Source: Sphingorhabdus sp. 109 (lineage in GTDB: Bacteria; Pseudomonadota; Alphaproteobacteria; Sphingomonadales; Sphingomonadaceae). From it: a stretch of 64,000 nucleotides of DNA. Made by a program: the position numbers and the translations under genes. Location: positions 1,202,001 through 1,266,000 of the forward strand of contig NZ_LR732707.1 of the NCBI RefSeq assembly GCF_902506555.1, written 5' to 3'. A model generated the notes under the pieces. That model did no database searches and was not told where the DNA came from. It saw only the letters and a list, made by a program, of their open reading frames with translations. This document shows, piece after piece, positions 21,642 through 31,035 of the stretch (the first letter of the stretch is position 1; each line of letters begins with the position of its first letter).

Positions 21642-21911
21642 TTACTTCCGGAGACCGAGGTCCTTGATCAGCTTGGCATAACGCTCGACATCTTTCTTGC
21701 GAAGATAGTCCAGCAGGCTGCGCCGCTTGTTCACCATCATAAGCAATCCGCGACGGGAGTGGTTGTCTTTGTGGTGACCTTTGAAATGCTCGGTCAGGTT
21801 TACAATGCGCTCGGTGAGCACGGCAACCTGGACTTCCGGCGATCCGGTATCGCCTTCGGTCTGTGCGAATTTCTTGATCAGTTCCTGCTTTTTTTCTGCG
21901 GTAATCGTCAT
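21642..21911 (-). CDS. rpsO: 30S ribosomal protein S15
   Basis: 89 aa, the family's usual length. Binds the central domain of 16S rRNA early in 30S assembly. The [19 protein letters not shown] segment and [22 protein letters not shown] are diagnostic. It lies 24 bases after truB on the same strand and before pnp. Confidence 0.98.
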   Translation of the reverse strand: MTITAEKKQELIKKFAQTEGDTGSPEVQVAVLTERIVNLTEHFKGHHKDNHSRRGLLMMVNKRRSLLDYLRKKDVERYAKLIKDLGLRK

Positions 21912-21935
21912 TTATGTCATTCCTTCGAACATCTT

Positions 21936-22979
21936 TTACATATTGAACCCGCGGACAACCTTCACGGTGCCATCAACAATCTCTGCCAGAGCAACTGGAG
22001 AACCTTCATTCTCTGTCGCTAGAAAAAGCCCGTTGACTGCGGGGTTCCCGATCAAATCCTGCTCGTCCAGCGTCAAGCCTTGCCGAAGCATTCTTGCCTG
22101 ATCAGGGTCGAGGTCGAAAGCCGGGATGTCGTCCAGCCCCGCCTCAAGCGGCAAGAGGTATTCCTTGATGTCCGCGCCCTTACCGATTTCGTTGAGTTTG
22201 TCCAGCGAAATCGCCTGTTTCAGGGTAAATGGCCCGGCCTTGGTCCGGCGCAACATGGTGACATGACCGACCGTATCGAGCGCCCGCGCAATATCGCGCG
22301 CCAGCGAGCGGATATAGGTGCCTTTGGAGACTTTGGCTGTAAGGGTGATTTCCGTAATTTCCTCCCTGTGCGACGCACGGGGAGGGGGACCAGCGTTAGC
22401 TGGTGGAGGGCTCACCGCGCTTTCCGGCCCCTCCACCACGCCTTCGGCGCGGTCCCCCTCCCCGAAGCTTTGCTTCGGGGAGGAAATAGAAAGCGCATAT
22501 ATCATCACTCCCCGCAATTTCATCTCCACATCCACCCCTGCCCGCGCCAGATCATAGGCACGCTGGCCGTCGATCTTCAGCGCCGAATATTTCGGCGGTA
22601 TCTGCTCGATCGGACCGGTGAATTGCGGCAGCACCGTTTCGACTTCCACCAAAGTCGGCCGCCGGTCGGAAGTCTCTGTCACAGCCCCCTCGACATCGAG
22701 CGTCTCGGTCTCGCTGCCGAAGCCGATGGTAAACTCGTAAATCTTCGACGCATCGAGCATCCGTCCACACAGCTTGGTCGCCTCGCCCAGCGCAATCGGC
22801 AGGACTCCGGTCGCCAGCGGATCCAGCGTCCCGCCATGCCCGACCTTCAGCTTGTTCTTGCCTTTACCGAGCAAACCGGCCTCGCGCAGATTGCGCTTCA
22901 CTGCCCCGACCGCCTGTGTCGAGCCTAGTTGCAGCGGTTTATCCAATATGATCCAGCCGTGTGGCTTTGCTGTGGTCAA
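21936..22979 (-). CDS. truB: tRNA pseudouridine(55) synthase with in-frame repeat insertion
   Basis: Makes pseudouridine 55 in the T-loop of tRNAs (347 aa; usual length about 300-310). The catalytic Asp53 is in GGTLDPLATG; HGWIILDKP near the start, PPKYSALKIDGQRAYDLAR near 128-147, and KGTYIRSLARDI (219-230) are typical. Residues about 166-208 (rich in Pro, Glu and Gly) have no place in the family and are encoded by a palindromic repeat at 22357-22487. The C-terminal domain is PUA-like. The insertion falls between two beta-strands before the VSKGTYIRSL strand, likely a surface loop. Confidence 0.95.
   Translation of the reverse strand: MTTAKPHGWIILDKPLQLGSTQAVGAVKRNLREAGLLGKGKNKLKVGHGGTLDPLATGVLPIALGEATKLCGRMLDASKIYEFTIGFGSETETLDVEGAVTETSDRRPTLVEVETVLPQFTGPIEQIPPKYSALKIDGQRAYDLARAGVDVEMKLRGVMIYALSISSPKQSFGEGDRAEGVVEGPESAVSPPPANAGPPPRASHREEITEITLTAKVSKGTYIRSLARDIARALDTVGHVTMLRRTKAGPFTLKQAISLDKLNEIGKGADIKEYLLPLEAGLDDIPAFDLDPDQARMLRQGLTLDEQDLIGNPAVNGLFLATENEGSPVALAEIVDGTVKVVRGFNM
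22357..22487. repeat. Large palindromic repeat inside truB
   Basis: The 131-base element has ends that pair perfectly (ATTTCCTCCC at 22357, GGGAGGAAAT ending at 22487) and holds several inner hairpins: CCCCGAAGC/GCTTCGGGG around 22460-22480, ACCAGC/GCTGGT around 22389-22404, and long GGGGGACC/GGTCCCCC arms. It encodes about 43 residues of TruB in frame. Confidence 0.88.
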
Positions 22980-22999
22980 TCTATATCCTGACTGGAAAA

Positions 23000-23722
23000 C
23001 TAATAGTCATCGGGATCGAAATCATAGCCATCACCGATGGAAGCGAAAGGAATAAGCGGCTTCCGCCTAATCTTGCTCCACATTTCAGGAACATGCTCAT
23101 CTTCGATACTGCCGTTTTCGGTTTTCATGCGACGCGTCAGATAATTGATACTGACTGTTTTCAATTCTCCCGAGCCGCGATGAACATGGTAATTATCATA
23201 ACCTATCAGCACCAGTTGCCCGCCCTGCATCCGAAATGAAAATGTCCGGTTAAACATGAACCAGGTTCCCGCGCTGGACCAAAAATGGATGTTCAACCGC
23301 AAAACGCCATTCTTGATAGTCAGCGAGCCATCCGAAGCCTTGTCAATCGGGTCATCCATCGTAGCGCTGCCGGGAACGGGAATAATCTGATCATTCCGGG
23401 CAATTTGCAAATATCCGCCGCCGGATTCTTTCAGAAGCACCAGGATCGTTCGCGGGTTACAGTCATATGTGTCTCGACCAAAACCGTCGCTTTCAATGAT
23501 CAGGGACGGGTCATTCTGCCGAATGATGATCGCCAGATCCGCCAAGCCGTCCTTGTTCAGGTCACCCACGACCGATTTTTCAATATACCAGCCATCAGGA
23601 ACAAAACCTATGGCCGATTCCGAACGCTCGGGAATGGGAACATTTTTGAGCCGATCATTGGCGTTGGTTGCACTGCTGGCCATCAACAGCGCTGTGGCGA
23701 GAAACAGAACCCTGACTTTCAT
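23000..23722 (-). CDS. Secreted FG-GAP/EF-type repeat protein, unknown function
   Basis: 240 aa with a signal peptide (MKVRVLFLATALLMASSATNA). The segment GDLNKDGLADLAII near residue 55 has the D-x-N-x-D-G calcium-loop pattern typical of FG-GAP/VCBS-like repeats; only one copy is clear. The rest shows no recognised domain. The start at 23722 gives an ATGA overlap with the acetyltransferase gene upstream; another ATG three codons earlier is possible. Part of the tdk-GNAT-hypothetical insertion in the rbfA-truB region. Confidence 0.6.
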   Translation of the reverse strand: MKVRVLFLATALLMASSATNANDRLKNVPIPERSESAIGFVPDGWYIEKSVVGDLNKDGLADLAIIIRQNDPSLIIESDGFGRDTYDCNPRTILVLLKESGGGYLQIARNDQIIPVPGSATMDDPIDKASDGSLTIKNGVLRLNIHFWSSAGTWFMFNRTFSFRMQGGQLVLIGYDNYHVHRGSGELKTVSINYLTRRMKTENGSIEDEHVPEMWSKIRRKPLIPFASIGDGYDFDPDDY

Positions 23723-24255
23723 ACGTCCCATTCCTCCCAGAGCAGGCCAAACACGGCAGTGTCGCGCACATAGCCGGTCCAGGTAGTCCGGTTCTTCCGT
23801 AATGTGCCCTCATGCTTTGCTCCCAGCTTCAGCACCGCCGCCATAGAGCGCTTGTTGCGGGTGTCCACCCGGAATTCGATGCGATTGAAACCTTGCGCAA
23901 AAGCGTGATCGATCATCAGCTTTTTCATCACATCGTTGAAACCGCTACCCCGCACAGACGGTTCGAGATAGGTACCACCGATTTCCACCACGCCATGCTG
24001 ATCGGGATTGATATAGTTGGTCATGCCGACAAGCTTGCCGGTCTCGCTGTTGATCACAACAAAGCGCGCCCAGCTTGTGGTATCGTGAAAAGCCTCTATC
24101 GCTTTGTCGAAATTTTCGTCCAGCATGGACACCGGGTAGATGTCCCAGATTTCCTGATCTTGGGCACAAGCCACGCGCAACGGCTCGAGATGGTGCTCGG
24201 TCAACGGTTCGAGCCGCACGGGATCCTGCTCCAGCGTTGCTGACAGTTCAGCCAT
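23719..24255 (-). CDS. GNAT family N-acetyltransferase (RimJ/RimL type)
   Basis: 178 aa. Pattern of RimJ/RimL-like acetyltransferases: RLEPLTEHHLEPLR at the start, VEIGGTYLEPSVRGSGFN (acetyl-CoA loop region), then RIEFRVDTRNKRSMAAVLKLGAKHEG. Substrate unknown. Its start overlaps the 3' end of tdk by 8 bases and its stop overlaps the following gene, so the three are one transcription unit. Confidence 0.88.
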   Translation of the reverse strand: MAELSATLEQDPVRLEPLTEHHLEPLRVACAQDQEIWDIYPVSMLDENFDKAIEAFHDTTSWARFVVINSETGKLVGMTNYINPDQHGVVEIGGTYLEPSVRGSGFNDVMKKLMIDHAFAQGFNRIEFRVDTRNKRSMAAVLKLGAKHEGTLRKNRTTWTGYVRDTAVFGLLWEEWDV

Positions 24256-24826
24256 TCAGCCGCTCCCGGAAATGCTTCCGGCAGAGCGCGATATAGCTTT
24301 CATTGCCGCCAATTTCCGTCTGCGCGCCGGCGGCGATGGCCTTGCCCGTTTCATCAATCCGCAAGTTCATCGTCGCCTTGCGCCCGCACTCGCACACGGC
24401 TTTCAATTCCACCAAACTGTCGGCCAGCCCCAGAAGTTTGGCCGATCCCGGGAACAGATTGCCCTGAAAATCCGTCCGCAGACCATAGCAAAGCACCGGC
24501 ACGCCCAGTTCATCGGCCAGTCGCGCACATTGCCAGACCTGTCCTTCGGTCAAAAACTGCGCCTCGTCGATCATCACGCAGGCCAGCTCGCCATCTTTCT
24601 GTTCCGTGCTGACCGCAGCAAAAAGATCCGTATCCTCGCCAAAGCGATGCGCATCGGCGTGCAGACCTATTCTGGATGCAATGGCGCCGAAGCTCGCCCG
24701 ATTGTCGATCGCTGCGGTCCACAGCATTACCTTCATGCCGCGCTCGCCATAGTTGAACGCCGCCTGCAGCAGATTGCTCGACTTGCCGGCGTTCATCGAC
24801 GCATAATAGAAATAGAGTTTCGCCAT
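24248..24826 (-). CDS. tdk: Thymidine kinase, type II
   Basis: 192 aa. Phosphorylates thymidine for salvage of dTTP. P-loop ASMNAGKSSNLLQ near residue 10, the DEAQFL Walker B segment near 87, YGLRTDFQGNLFPGSAKLL (lasso region), and a zinc-type Cys pair in CECGRKATMNLR with a second Cys (ALCRKHF) at the end. Typical length for the bacterial form. It stands in the place where truB usually follows rbfA. Confidence 0.95.
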   Translation of the reverse strand: MAKLYFYYASMNAGKSSNLLQAAFNYGERGMKVMLWTAAIDNRASFGAIASRIGLHADAHRFGEDTDLFAAVSTEQKDGELACVMIDEAQFLTEGQVWQCARLADELGVPVLCYGLRTDFQGNLFPGSAKLLGLADSLVELKAVCECGRKATMNLRIDETGKAIAAGAQTEIGGNESYIALCRKHFRERLNG

Positions 24827-24839
24827 CTGTCCTGTCGCT

Positions 24840-24897
24840 CGTCATCCTGAACTTGTTTCAGGATCTCTGAAGGTCCTGAAACAAGTTCAGGATGACG
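24840..24897. repeat. Perfect inverted repeat between rbfA and tdk
   Basis: Two 24-base arms (24840-24863 and 24874-24897; the arm begins CGTCATCCTGAACTTG) match perfectly as inverted copies around a 10-base spacer. This is a common sphingomonad intergenic repeat and may also end the rbfA transcript. Confidence 0.9.
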
Positions 24898-24912
24898 ACA
24901 AGGGTTAATCGC

Positions 24913-25314
24913 TCAGTCCGTGTCGCCCAAATCCTGCGCAACCTTGGGATTGCTCAGCAGGCTTTCGATATGCTCGGCGGTATCAAAGCTTTCGTCCGCC
25001 AGAAATTTCAACTTGGCCGCATATTTCATCTTCACCCGCTTCGCGACTTCCTTCTGGAAGAAGGCGGTGTTGGTTTTCAGCGCCTTGAGGACATCCGCCT
25101 CGTTCGCACCAAGCAACGGCTTCACGAACACCGTCGCGTGGCGCAAATCCGGCGACATGCGCACTTCGGTGACGCTGACGCTGTGCGATGTCAGCACCGC
25201 ATCATGCACCTCGCCACGCATCAGCAGTTCCGACAGGATGTGCCGGACCTGCTCGCCAACGCGCAGCAAGCGGACCGAACGGCCTTCGGGAGATGTGTCG
25301 TTATATTTTGCCAC
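24913..25314 (-). CDS. rbfA: 30S ribosome-binding factor A
   Basis: 133 aa. Late 30S maturation factor that binds near helix 1 of 16S r[37 protein letters not shown] and [20 protein letters not shown] are typical. Same strand as infB, separated by a repeat element of about 80 bases inserted in the gap. Confidence 0.95.
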   Translation of the reverse strand: MAKYNDTSPEGRSVRLLRVGEQVRHILSELLMRGEVHDAVLTSHSVSVTEVRMSPDLRHATVFVKPLLGANEADVLKALKTNTAFFQKEVAKRVKMKYAAKLKFLADESFDTAEHIESLLSNPKVAQDLGDTD

Positions 25315-25337
25315 AATAATAAAGCCTCAAATTCGTC

Positions 25338-25418
25338 ATGCTGAACTGGGTTCAGCATCCAGAGTGGCTGACACAAATAGCGTGGCAGCCGCTCTGGATC
25401 CCGGATCAGGTCCGGGAT
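25338..25418. repeat. Three-hairpin repeat between infB and rbfA
   Basis: Three inverted repeats lie in a row: ATGCTGAAC/GTTCAGCAT (25338-25358), 12-base arms around 25359-25397 with one mismatch, and ATCCCGGA/TCCGGGAT (25398-25418). It fills the gap between infB and rbfA. Confidence 0.8.
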
Positions 25419-25428
25419 AACGATATTA

Positions 25429-27993
25429 TCAAAGAACCCGTTCTTTCTCCGTGACCTGGAAGACCTCGAGCATATCGCCTGGCTTGATATCGTTGGTATC
25501 TTCCAGAACCGCACCACATTCCATACCGGCCCGGACTTCCTCGACATCGTCCTTGAACCGCCGCAGCGACGCGATGGTCGTTGCGCTGACGATAACATCG
25601 TCGCGGGTAAGACGGGCGAACAGACCCTTGCGCAACGCCCCTTCGGTAACCAGCAAGCCGGCTGCCTTGTCTTTCTTGCCCGACTTGAACACGTCCTTGA
25701 CTTCCGCGCGGCCAACGACATTCTCGATCTTCTCGGGACCCAGTTCACCGGCCATTTCGGCGCGGATATCGTCGGTCAGATCATAAATGATATCGAAATA
25801 TTTGAAGCGGACGCCATCGCGTTTGGCGATTTCCCGCGCCTTGGCGTTGGGACGCACGTTGAAACCGATGATCGGCGCCTTGCTTGCTCCGGCCAGGGTA
25901 ACATCCGATTCCGTAATCGCGCCAACACCGCTGTGCAATATGCGCACCTTGATGTCGTCATTCGAAATCTTGTTCAGCGCCTGCACGATGGCTTCGGTCG
26001 AGCCCTGAACGTCGGCCTTGACCAACAGCGGGAATTCGACGGCGCTATTCGCCGCAGCGGAGAACATATTCTCGAGACTGGTTGGCGCCTGCGTGGTGCG
26101 CTTCAGCTTCTCCTGCTCCGCGCGATAGGCGGCGACTTCGCGGGCCCGTGCTTCGTTTTCGACCACGGTCAGTTTGTCGCCAGCGGATGGAACGCCGGAG
26201 ATACCCAGCACTTCGACCGGAGTCGAAGGCCCTGCTTCCTTGACCTGCTTGCCCTTGTCATCGATCATGGCCCGAACCTTGCCGGTCTGCGAACCGACAA
26301 CGAAGACGTCGCCGCGCTTCAGCGTACCGCGCTCGATGAGCACCGTAGCAACCGGTCCGCGACCAATATCCAGCTTCGCTTCGACCACTGCGCCTTCGGC
26401 AGGACGGTCGGGACGCGCTTTCAGTTCCAGCAGCTCGGACTGGACGTGGATTTTCTCCATCAACTCGTCGAGCCCGATCTTCTTGAGCGCGGATACTTCT
26501 GCATCAAGCACGTCGCCCGACATTTCTTCCACGATCACTTCATGCTCGAGCAGACGCGTGCGGACCGTTGTCGGGTCGGCGCCTTCCTTGTCGATCTTGT
26601 TGATCGCGACAATCATCGGAACGCCAGCAGCCTTCGTGTGATTGATCGCCTCGATCGTCTGCGGCATCAGACCGTCATCGGCAGCCACGACCAGGATCAC
26701 GATATCCGTGACATTGGCACCGCGCATGCGCATTTCCGTAAAGGCTTCATGGCCCGGCGTATCGAGGAATGTGACCTTGTCACCGTTTTTCATCGTTACC
26801 TGATAGGCGCCGATATGCTGGGTGATGCCACCGGCCTCCCCGGCAACCACGTCGGTTCCGCGCAGAGCATCGAGCAACGAGGTTTTGCCGTGATCGACGT
26901 GGCCCATGATCGTCACAACCGGAGCGCGTGGCTTCAGTGTATCTTCCGGATCGACATCCGCCTGGGTGTTGATTTCGACATCGGCTTCGGAAACGCGCTG
27001 GATGTTGTGGCCGAATTCCTCGACCAGCAATTCTGCGGTATCCTGATCGATCGTCTGGTTGACGGTTACCATCGAACCCATGTTGAACAGCGACTTGACG
27101 AGATCCGCGCCTTTTTCGCCCATACGCTTCGCCAGTTCCTGAACGGTGATGGCTTCCGGCACGATGACATCGCGGATCTGCTTTTCGCGCGGTTCGCTCG
27201 GCCGCCCGGACCGCTGCGCCCGTTTTTCCTTCTCGCGCGCGCGTTTCAGCGCTGCGAGCGAGCGGGCGCGCGCAGCACCATCTTCGCCGCGCAAGGCGCG
27301 ATTGACGGTGAGCTTGCCCGACTGGCGCCGGTCGTTGCGGTCGTCGCGTCCTGCTTTCTGCTTTTCTTTATCCGGTTTCGGACGCTTCGGCGATTCCACG
27401 GGCGTGAATTTGCGAGCCGGTGGCCGAGCTGTGCCGGTCGCGGCCGGAGCTGCCGCTTTGTCTTTGTCGGCAGCAGGCGTTGACTCGGCCTCGGCAGCCG
27501 GCGCCTCGGCAGCAGCTTTTTCAGCTGCAGCGATTTCTTCCTGAGCCTTGCGGGCCTGTTCTTCTTCGGCCTTGCGTTTCTCTTCCGCCCGCTTCTTTTC
27601 TTCTGCAGTCTGTTCTTTCTTCTCGCGCGCATCACGTATGCGGGCTTCCTGCATCGCCGCAAGACGCGCTTCTTCTGCTTCACGCAGGAGCTTTGCCTGC
27701 CGCTCCTGACGGGTCAGGCCATCATCAACTTTTGGTGCAGCAGCCGGCTTTTTCGGCGCTGTCTTGGGGGCGGGAGCCGGTGTCGGGGCGGGCGCAGGTG
27801 TCTCCTTGACAATTTCCTTCGCCGCTTCCTGCGCGCCTGGCTTGCCGACCAGCTTCTTGCGCTTGACTTCGACCACCACCTTGTTGGTGCGTCCGTGGCT
27901 GAACGTCTGTTTGACTTCGCCAGGCTCAACCGAACGCTTCAACCCTAGGGGTTTGCGTGCAGGTTTTGGCGTATCTTTTGTATCTTCACTCAT
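25429..27993 (-). CDS. infB: Translation initiation factor IF-2
   Basis: 854 aa. GTPase that places initiator tRNA on the 30S subunit. The long N-terminus (about 60-290) is charged and low in complexity, rich in Glu, Lys, Ala and Pro, with IF-2 N-terminal repeats; then the IF2_N-like domain ([20 protein letters not shown]), the G domain with [14 protein letters not shown] (P-loop), [12 protein letters not shown] and NKIDKEG, and the C-terminal domains II-IV ending in [14 protein letters not shown]. It follows ylxR after 63 bases. Confidence 0.98.
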   Translation of the reverse strand: MSEDTKDTPKPARKPLGLKRSVEPGEVKQTFSHGRTNKVVVEVKRKKLVGKPGAQEAAKEIVKETPAPAPTPAPAPKTAPKKPAAAPKVDDGLTRQERQAKLLREAEEARLAAMQEARIRDAREKKEQTAEEKKRAEEKRKAEEEQARKAQEEIAAAEKAAAEAPAAEAESTPAADKDKAAAPAATGTARPPARKFTPVESPKRPKPDKEKQKAGRDDRNDRRQSGKLTVNRALRGEDGAARARSLAALKRAREKEKRAQRSGRPSEPREKQIRDVIVPEAITVQELAKRMGEKGADLVKSLFNMGSMVTVNQTIDQDTAELLVEEFGHNIQRVSEADVEINTQADVDPEDTLKPRAPVVTIMGHVDHGKTSLLDALRGTDVVAGEAGGITQHIGAYQVTMKNGDKVTFLDTPGHEAFTEMRMRGANVTDIVILVVAADDGLMPQTIEAINHTKAAGVPMIVAINKIDKEGADPTTVRTRLLEHEVIVEEMSGDVLDAEVSALKKIGLDELMEKIHVQSELLELKARPDRPAEGAVVEAKLDIGRGPVATVLIERGTLKRGDVFVVGSQTGKVRAMIDDKGKQVKEAGPSTPVEVLGISGVPSAGDKLTVVENEARAREVAAYRAEQEKLKRTTQAPTSLENMFSAAANSAVEFPLLVKADVQGSTEAIVQALNKISNDDIKVRILHSGVGAITESDVTLAGASKAPIIGFNVRPNAKAREIAKRDGVRFKYFDIIYDLTDDIRAEMAGELGPEKIENVVGRAEVKDVFKSGKKDKAAGLLVTEGALRKGLFARLTRDDVIVSATTIASLRRFKDDVEEVRAGMECGAVLEDTNDIKPGDMLEVFQVTEKERVL

Positions 27994-28056
27994 CGAACAG
28001 ACTTAATCCTTAAAATAGTAATTACTGCAATATCTTATCCAGTTTTTCCGACCGGA

Positions 28057-28740
28057 CTACGCAACTTTCTTTTCCGCATCATCATCAACTTTATCAGAAC
28101 CGATAAAGTGAAGCCATCTCTTCAGGCTGTGCGAAATTCGCCCCGCTGCGCGCTTGTCGGTTATTCCGATATGCACCACATTCTGGCGGCCCAATGCCAC
28201 AGAAAGCCCCTGCCGGTCCACCGGCAATATCAGCCCGCGTAAATTTTCGCCTTCGCGGTCGCTGCCGACCCGCCAGGCCTGATCCAGTTTGGCGCAGCCA
28301 TCGCGCCCGGCGTCGGCTGCATGGAGCAGCATGTTGAGATCGCCTTGTCGTGCGGCGGTTTCAATCTTTTCCGATCCGGTAATCAATGTCCCGCCGCGCG
28401 CTTCCAGCCCAAGTCGATCCAATGTGGCACGTTCCAGCGCGGTTTCAAGCAACTCTGCCAGATTGGCGGGAATATCAAGCTGTCCGGTTTTGAATGCGCG
28501 TGCCAAGGCGCCTTTCAGCTGTCCTTTTGCCTGCGCTGCCTCCAGCGCGGCACGATCTACGGCAATCCATGCGCCCCGGCCGGGTGCCTTGGCGCGGACG
28601 TCCGGCGCTATTTGCCCGTCGGGACCCATCGCAAGACGCAACAGCTCCTCCCGGGAAAGACTTTCCCCGGTCAGAATGCATTTACGATATGGCGCTTGAT
28701 CTAGTGGTTTAGACCGCGTTTCATTGGGGAGATTCCGCAT
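28057..28740 (-). CDS. YlxR-family (DUF448) RNA-binding protein with L7Ae-like C-terminus
   Basis: 227 aa. The N-terminal YlxR domain shows YRKCILTGESLSREELLRL with the conserved Cys, then RAKAPGRGAWIAVDRAALE. The C-terminal half resembles an L7Ae-like fold (SEKIETAARQGDLNMLLHAAD), which is the layout of alphaproteobacterial DUF448 proteins. The start at 28740 overlaps the nusA end by 20 bases. The last third (about residue 175 to the end) is polar. YlxR has been linked to RNA metabolism, but its exact role is unknown. Confidence 0.85.
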   Translation of the reverse strand: MRNLPNETRSKPLDQAPYRKCILTGESLSREELLRLAMGPDGQIAPDVRAKAPGRGAWIAVDRAALEAAQAKGQLKGALARAFKTGQLDIPANLAELLETALERATLDRLGLEARGGTLITGSEKIETAARQGDLNMLLHAADAGRDGCAKLDQAWRVGSDREGENLRGLILPVDRQGLSVALGRQNVVHIGITDKRAAGRISHSLKRWLHFIGSDKVDDDAEKKVA

Positions 28741-30349
28741 CTGCGTCCTCCCCGGTTTCGTCACTGGCGGATGCCACTGGCTCGTCTTCATCCTCGAACC
28801 AGTGCGCACGCGCGGCCATGATGATCTCGTTGCCCTGCTCTTCGGTCAGACCATATTTGGCCAATACGCCGTCGGGTTCGGGCTTGCGGTTGTCATTGCG
28901 GCGGCGCGGCTCCGATTTGCGCTTGAGAACAAGCTCGTCGGTCGCCAAATCGGCAACATCGTCCAGCGTCTTGAGGCCCGCTTCACCGAGAGTGACCAGC
29001 ATCGCTTCGGTCAGATGCGGCAATTCTGCAATTGCGTCCTCGACACCCAGCTCGGTACGCTTTTCACGCGCAGCCGCTTCGCGCCGTTCCAGCGCTTCAA
29101 GGGCACGGCTCTGCAATTCGGCAGCAAGCTCGTCGTCAAAGCCCTCGATGTTCGAGATTTCTTCCGGTGCCACATAGGCGACTTCTTCAAGTTCGCTGAA
29201 TCCTTCGGCAACCAGAAGTTGCGACAGGGTTTCGTCCACGTCCAGGTCATCCTGGAACATTTCCGTCCGTGCAGCAAACTCGGCCTGACGCTTTTCGCTC
29301 GAATCCGCCTCGGTCATGATGTCGATTGCAAGGCCGGTAAGCTGTGATGCCAGACGGACGTTCTGGCCACGACGACCGATGGCAAGGCTCAACTGATCGT
29401 CGGGAACGACGACCTCAATGCGGCCTTCTTCTTCGTCGATAACCACACGGCTGACGGTGGCTGGCTGCAACGCATTGACCACGAAAGTCGCAATATCTTC
29501 CGACCATGGAATGATGTCGATTTTCTCGCCCTGCATTTCCTGGACGACGGCCTGTACGCGGCTACCCTTCATGCCGACACAGGCGCCGACCGGATCAATC
29601 GAGCTATCGTGGCTGATCACACCGATCTTGGCACGCGAACCGGGATCGCGGGCAGCGGCCTTGATCTCGATGATACCGTCATAAATTTCCGGCACTTCCT
29701 GCGCAAAAAGATGCTTCATGAAGTCCGGATGGGCGCGAGACAGGAAAATCTGCGGACCGCGATTTTCGCGACGCACATCCAGGATCAGCGAGCGGACACG
29801 ATCGCCAACACGGGCTGCTTCCCGCGGAATCTGCTGGTCGCGACGGATCACACCTTCGGCGCGCCCCAGATCGACAACCACATGACCGAATTCAACCGAT
29901 TTCACCACGCCGGTGATGATTTCACCCGCCCGGTCCTTGAACTCAGCAAATTGCCGCTCGCGTTCGGCGTCGCGAACTTTCTGGAAGATAACCTGCTTGG
30001 CGGACTGTGCATCGATACGACCGAGATCAACTTCGGGCAGTGGATCGACGATAAAATCACCGACATTGGAACCCGGCTCCAGTTTTTCGGCCTGCTTGAT
30101 ATCGACCTGTTTGAAATAGTCTTCGACTTCCTCGACAACTTCGACAACCCGCCAGAGACGCAGGTCACCGGTATTGATATCGAATTTTGCGCGAATGTCA
30201 TTCTCTGCGCCATAACGCGCACGCGCCGCTTTCTGGATGGCTTCTTCCAGCGCTTCGATCACAATCGCCTTGTCGATCATCTTTTCCGTCGCGACGGCGG
30301 TCGCAATCGCTAGCAACTCGGCTTTATTGGCTGAAATAGCACTGCCCAT
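28721..30349 (-). CDS. nusA: Transcription termination/antitermination protein NusA
   Basis: 542 aa. N-terminal RNA-polymerase-binding domain (AARARYGAENDIRAKF), S1 domain (about 130-200), two KH domains (GACVGMKGSRVQAVV and LAIGRRGQNVRLASQLTG), and C-terminal acidic repeats with helix-hairpin-helix parts (YGLTEEQGNEIIMAAR). The tail is very acidic. Two bases separate it from rimP; it overlaps ylxR by 20 bases. Confidence 0.97.
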   Translation of the reverse strand: MGSAISANKAELLAIATAVATEKMIDKAIVIEALEEAIQKAARARYGAENDIRAKFDINTGDLRLWRVVEVVEEVEDYFKQVDIKQAEKLEPGSNVGDFIVDPLPEVDLGRIDAQSAKQVIFQKVRDAERERQFAEFKDRAGEIITGVVKSVEFGHVVVDLGRAEGVIRRDQQIPREAARVGDRVRSLILDVRRENRGPQIFLSRAHPDFMKHLFAQEVPEIYDGIIEIKAAARDPGSRAKIGVISHDSSIDPVGACVGMKGSRVQAVVQEMQGEKIDIIPWSEDIATFVVNALQPATVSRVVIDEEEGRIEVVVPDDQLSLAIGRRGQNVRLASQLTGLAIDIMTEADSSEKRQAEFAARTEMFQDDLDVDETLSQLLVAEGFSELEEVAYVAPEEISNIEGFDDELAAELQSRALEALERREAAAREKRTELGVEDAIAELPHLTEAMLVTLGEAGLKTLDDVADLATDELVLKRKSEPRRRNDNRKPEPDGVLAKYGLTEEQGNEIIMAARAHWFEDEDEPVASASDETGEDADAESPQ

Positions 30350-30351
30350 GA

Positions 30352-30909
30352 TTAGTCTTCCTGTTCTTCTATAGTCTGTTCTTCGATTTCGTCAGCACCT
30401 TCCGTTGAAACCGGGACGGTTGCAGCGATCAGGGCGTCGGTCAGAATCAATTTTGCGCTATGGACATTCGTAAGAGGCGTCTCCTGACTGCCCGCCTTGC
30501 GATCGTCAATCTTTATTATATCACCCTCGATGCCTTCGAGCAGTCCGCGCAGTTGTTTCTTGCCTGCCACAGCATCGACCAGGTTGATCCGAGCCTCGTG
30601 GCCAGCCCAGTTTTCAAAATCTTTTGCTCGGGTCAACGGCCGGTCAATACCCGGCGAGCTGATTTCCAAGCGATAGGCATAGTCAATCGGGTCACGCCCC
30701 TCTTCTTCCAGCGCGTCAAATTTTACCGAGATCCGGCGCGACAAGGCTGCGCAATCATCAATATTCAATTGACCGGTTTCCGGACGCTCCGCCATTACCT
30801 GCAAAGTTGGCTCTTCCGCTCCGGACACGAACTGCACACGCACCAGATCAAAGCCCAAAGCATCGGCTTCCGGTTTAATCAGGTTCGTCAGTGCGGCAAT
30901 ATCGGTCAA
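30352..30909 (-). CDS. rimP: Ribosome maturation factor RimP
   Basis: 185 aa. Needed for 30S maturation. It has the N-terminal ALGFDLVRVQFVSGAE.PTLQVM strand pair, the conserved LEISSPGIDRPLTRAKDFE (about 85-105), and a C-terminal SH3-like domain followed by an acidic tail. It is the first gene of the rimP-nusA-ylxR-infB block; a promoter should lie in the 126-base gap before it. Confidence 0.94.
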   Translation of the reverse strand: MTDIAALTNLIKPEADALGFDLVRVQFVSGAEEPTLQVMAERPETGQLNIDDCAALSRRISVKFDALEEEGRDPIDYAYRLEISSPGIDRPLTRAKDFENWAGHEARINLVDAVAGKKQLRGLLEGIEGDIIKIDDRKAGSQETPLTNVHSAKLILTDALIAATVPVSTEGADEIEEQTIEEQED

Positions 30910-31035
30910 TCCATGTCCTTAATTCTAGTTACAATGCGAATTTGCTACCGGCCCCTCAGCGCCAGCCCCTCAAAATCTCACAATGTCGGGATGACTGCTA
31001 TTTAGGGACAGATTCTCGAGATTGCAACGCCTGAT

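Noticed and set aside
25933-27483. 516-residue open frame on the plus strand opposite infB
   Set aside because: Antisense shadow of IF-2, whose sense frame carries all motifs.
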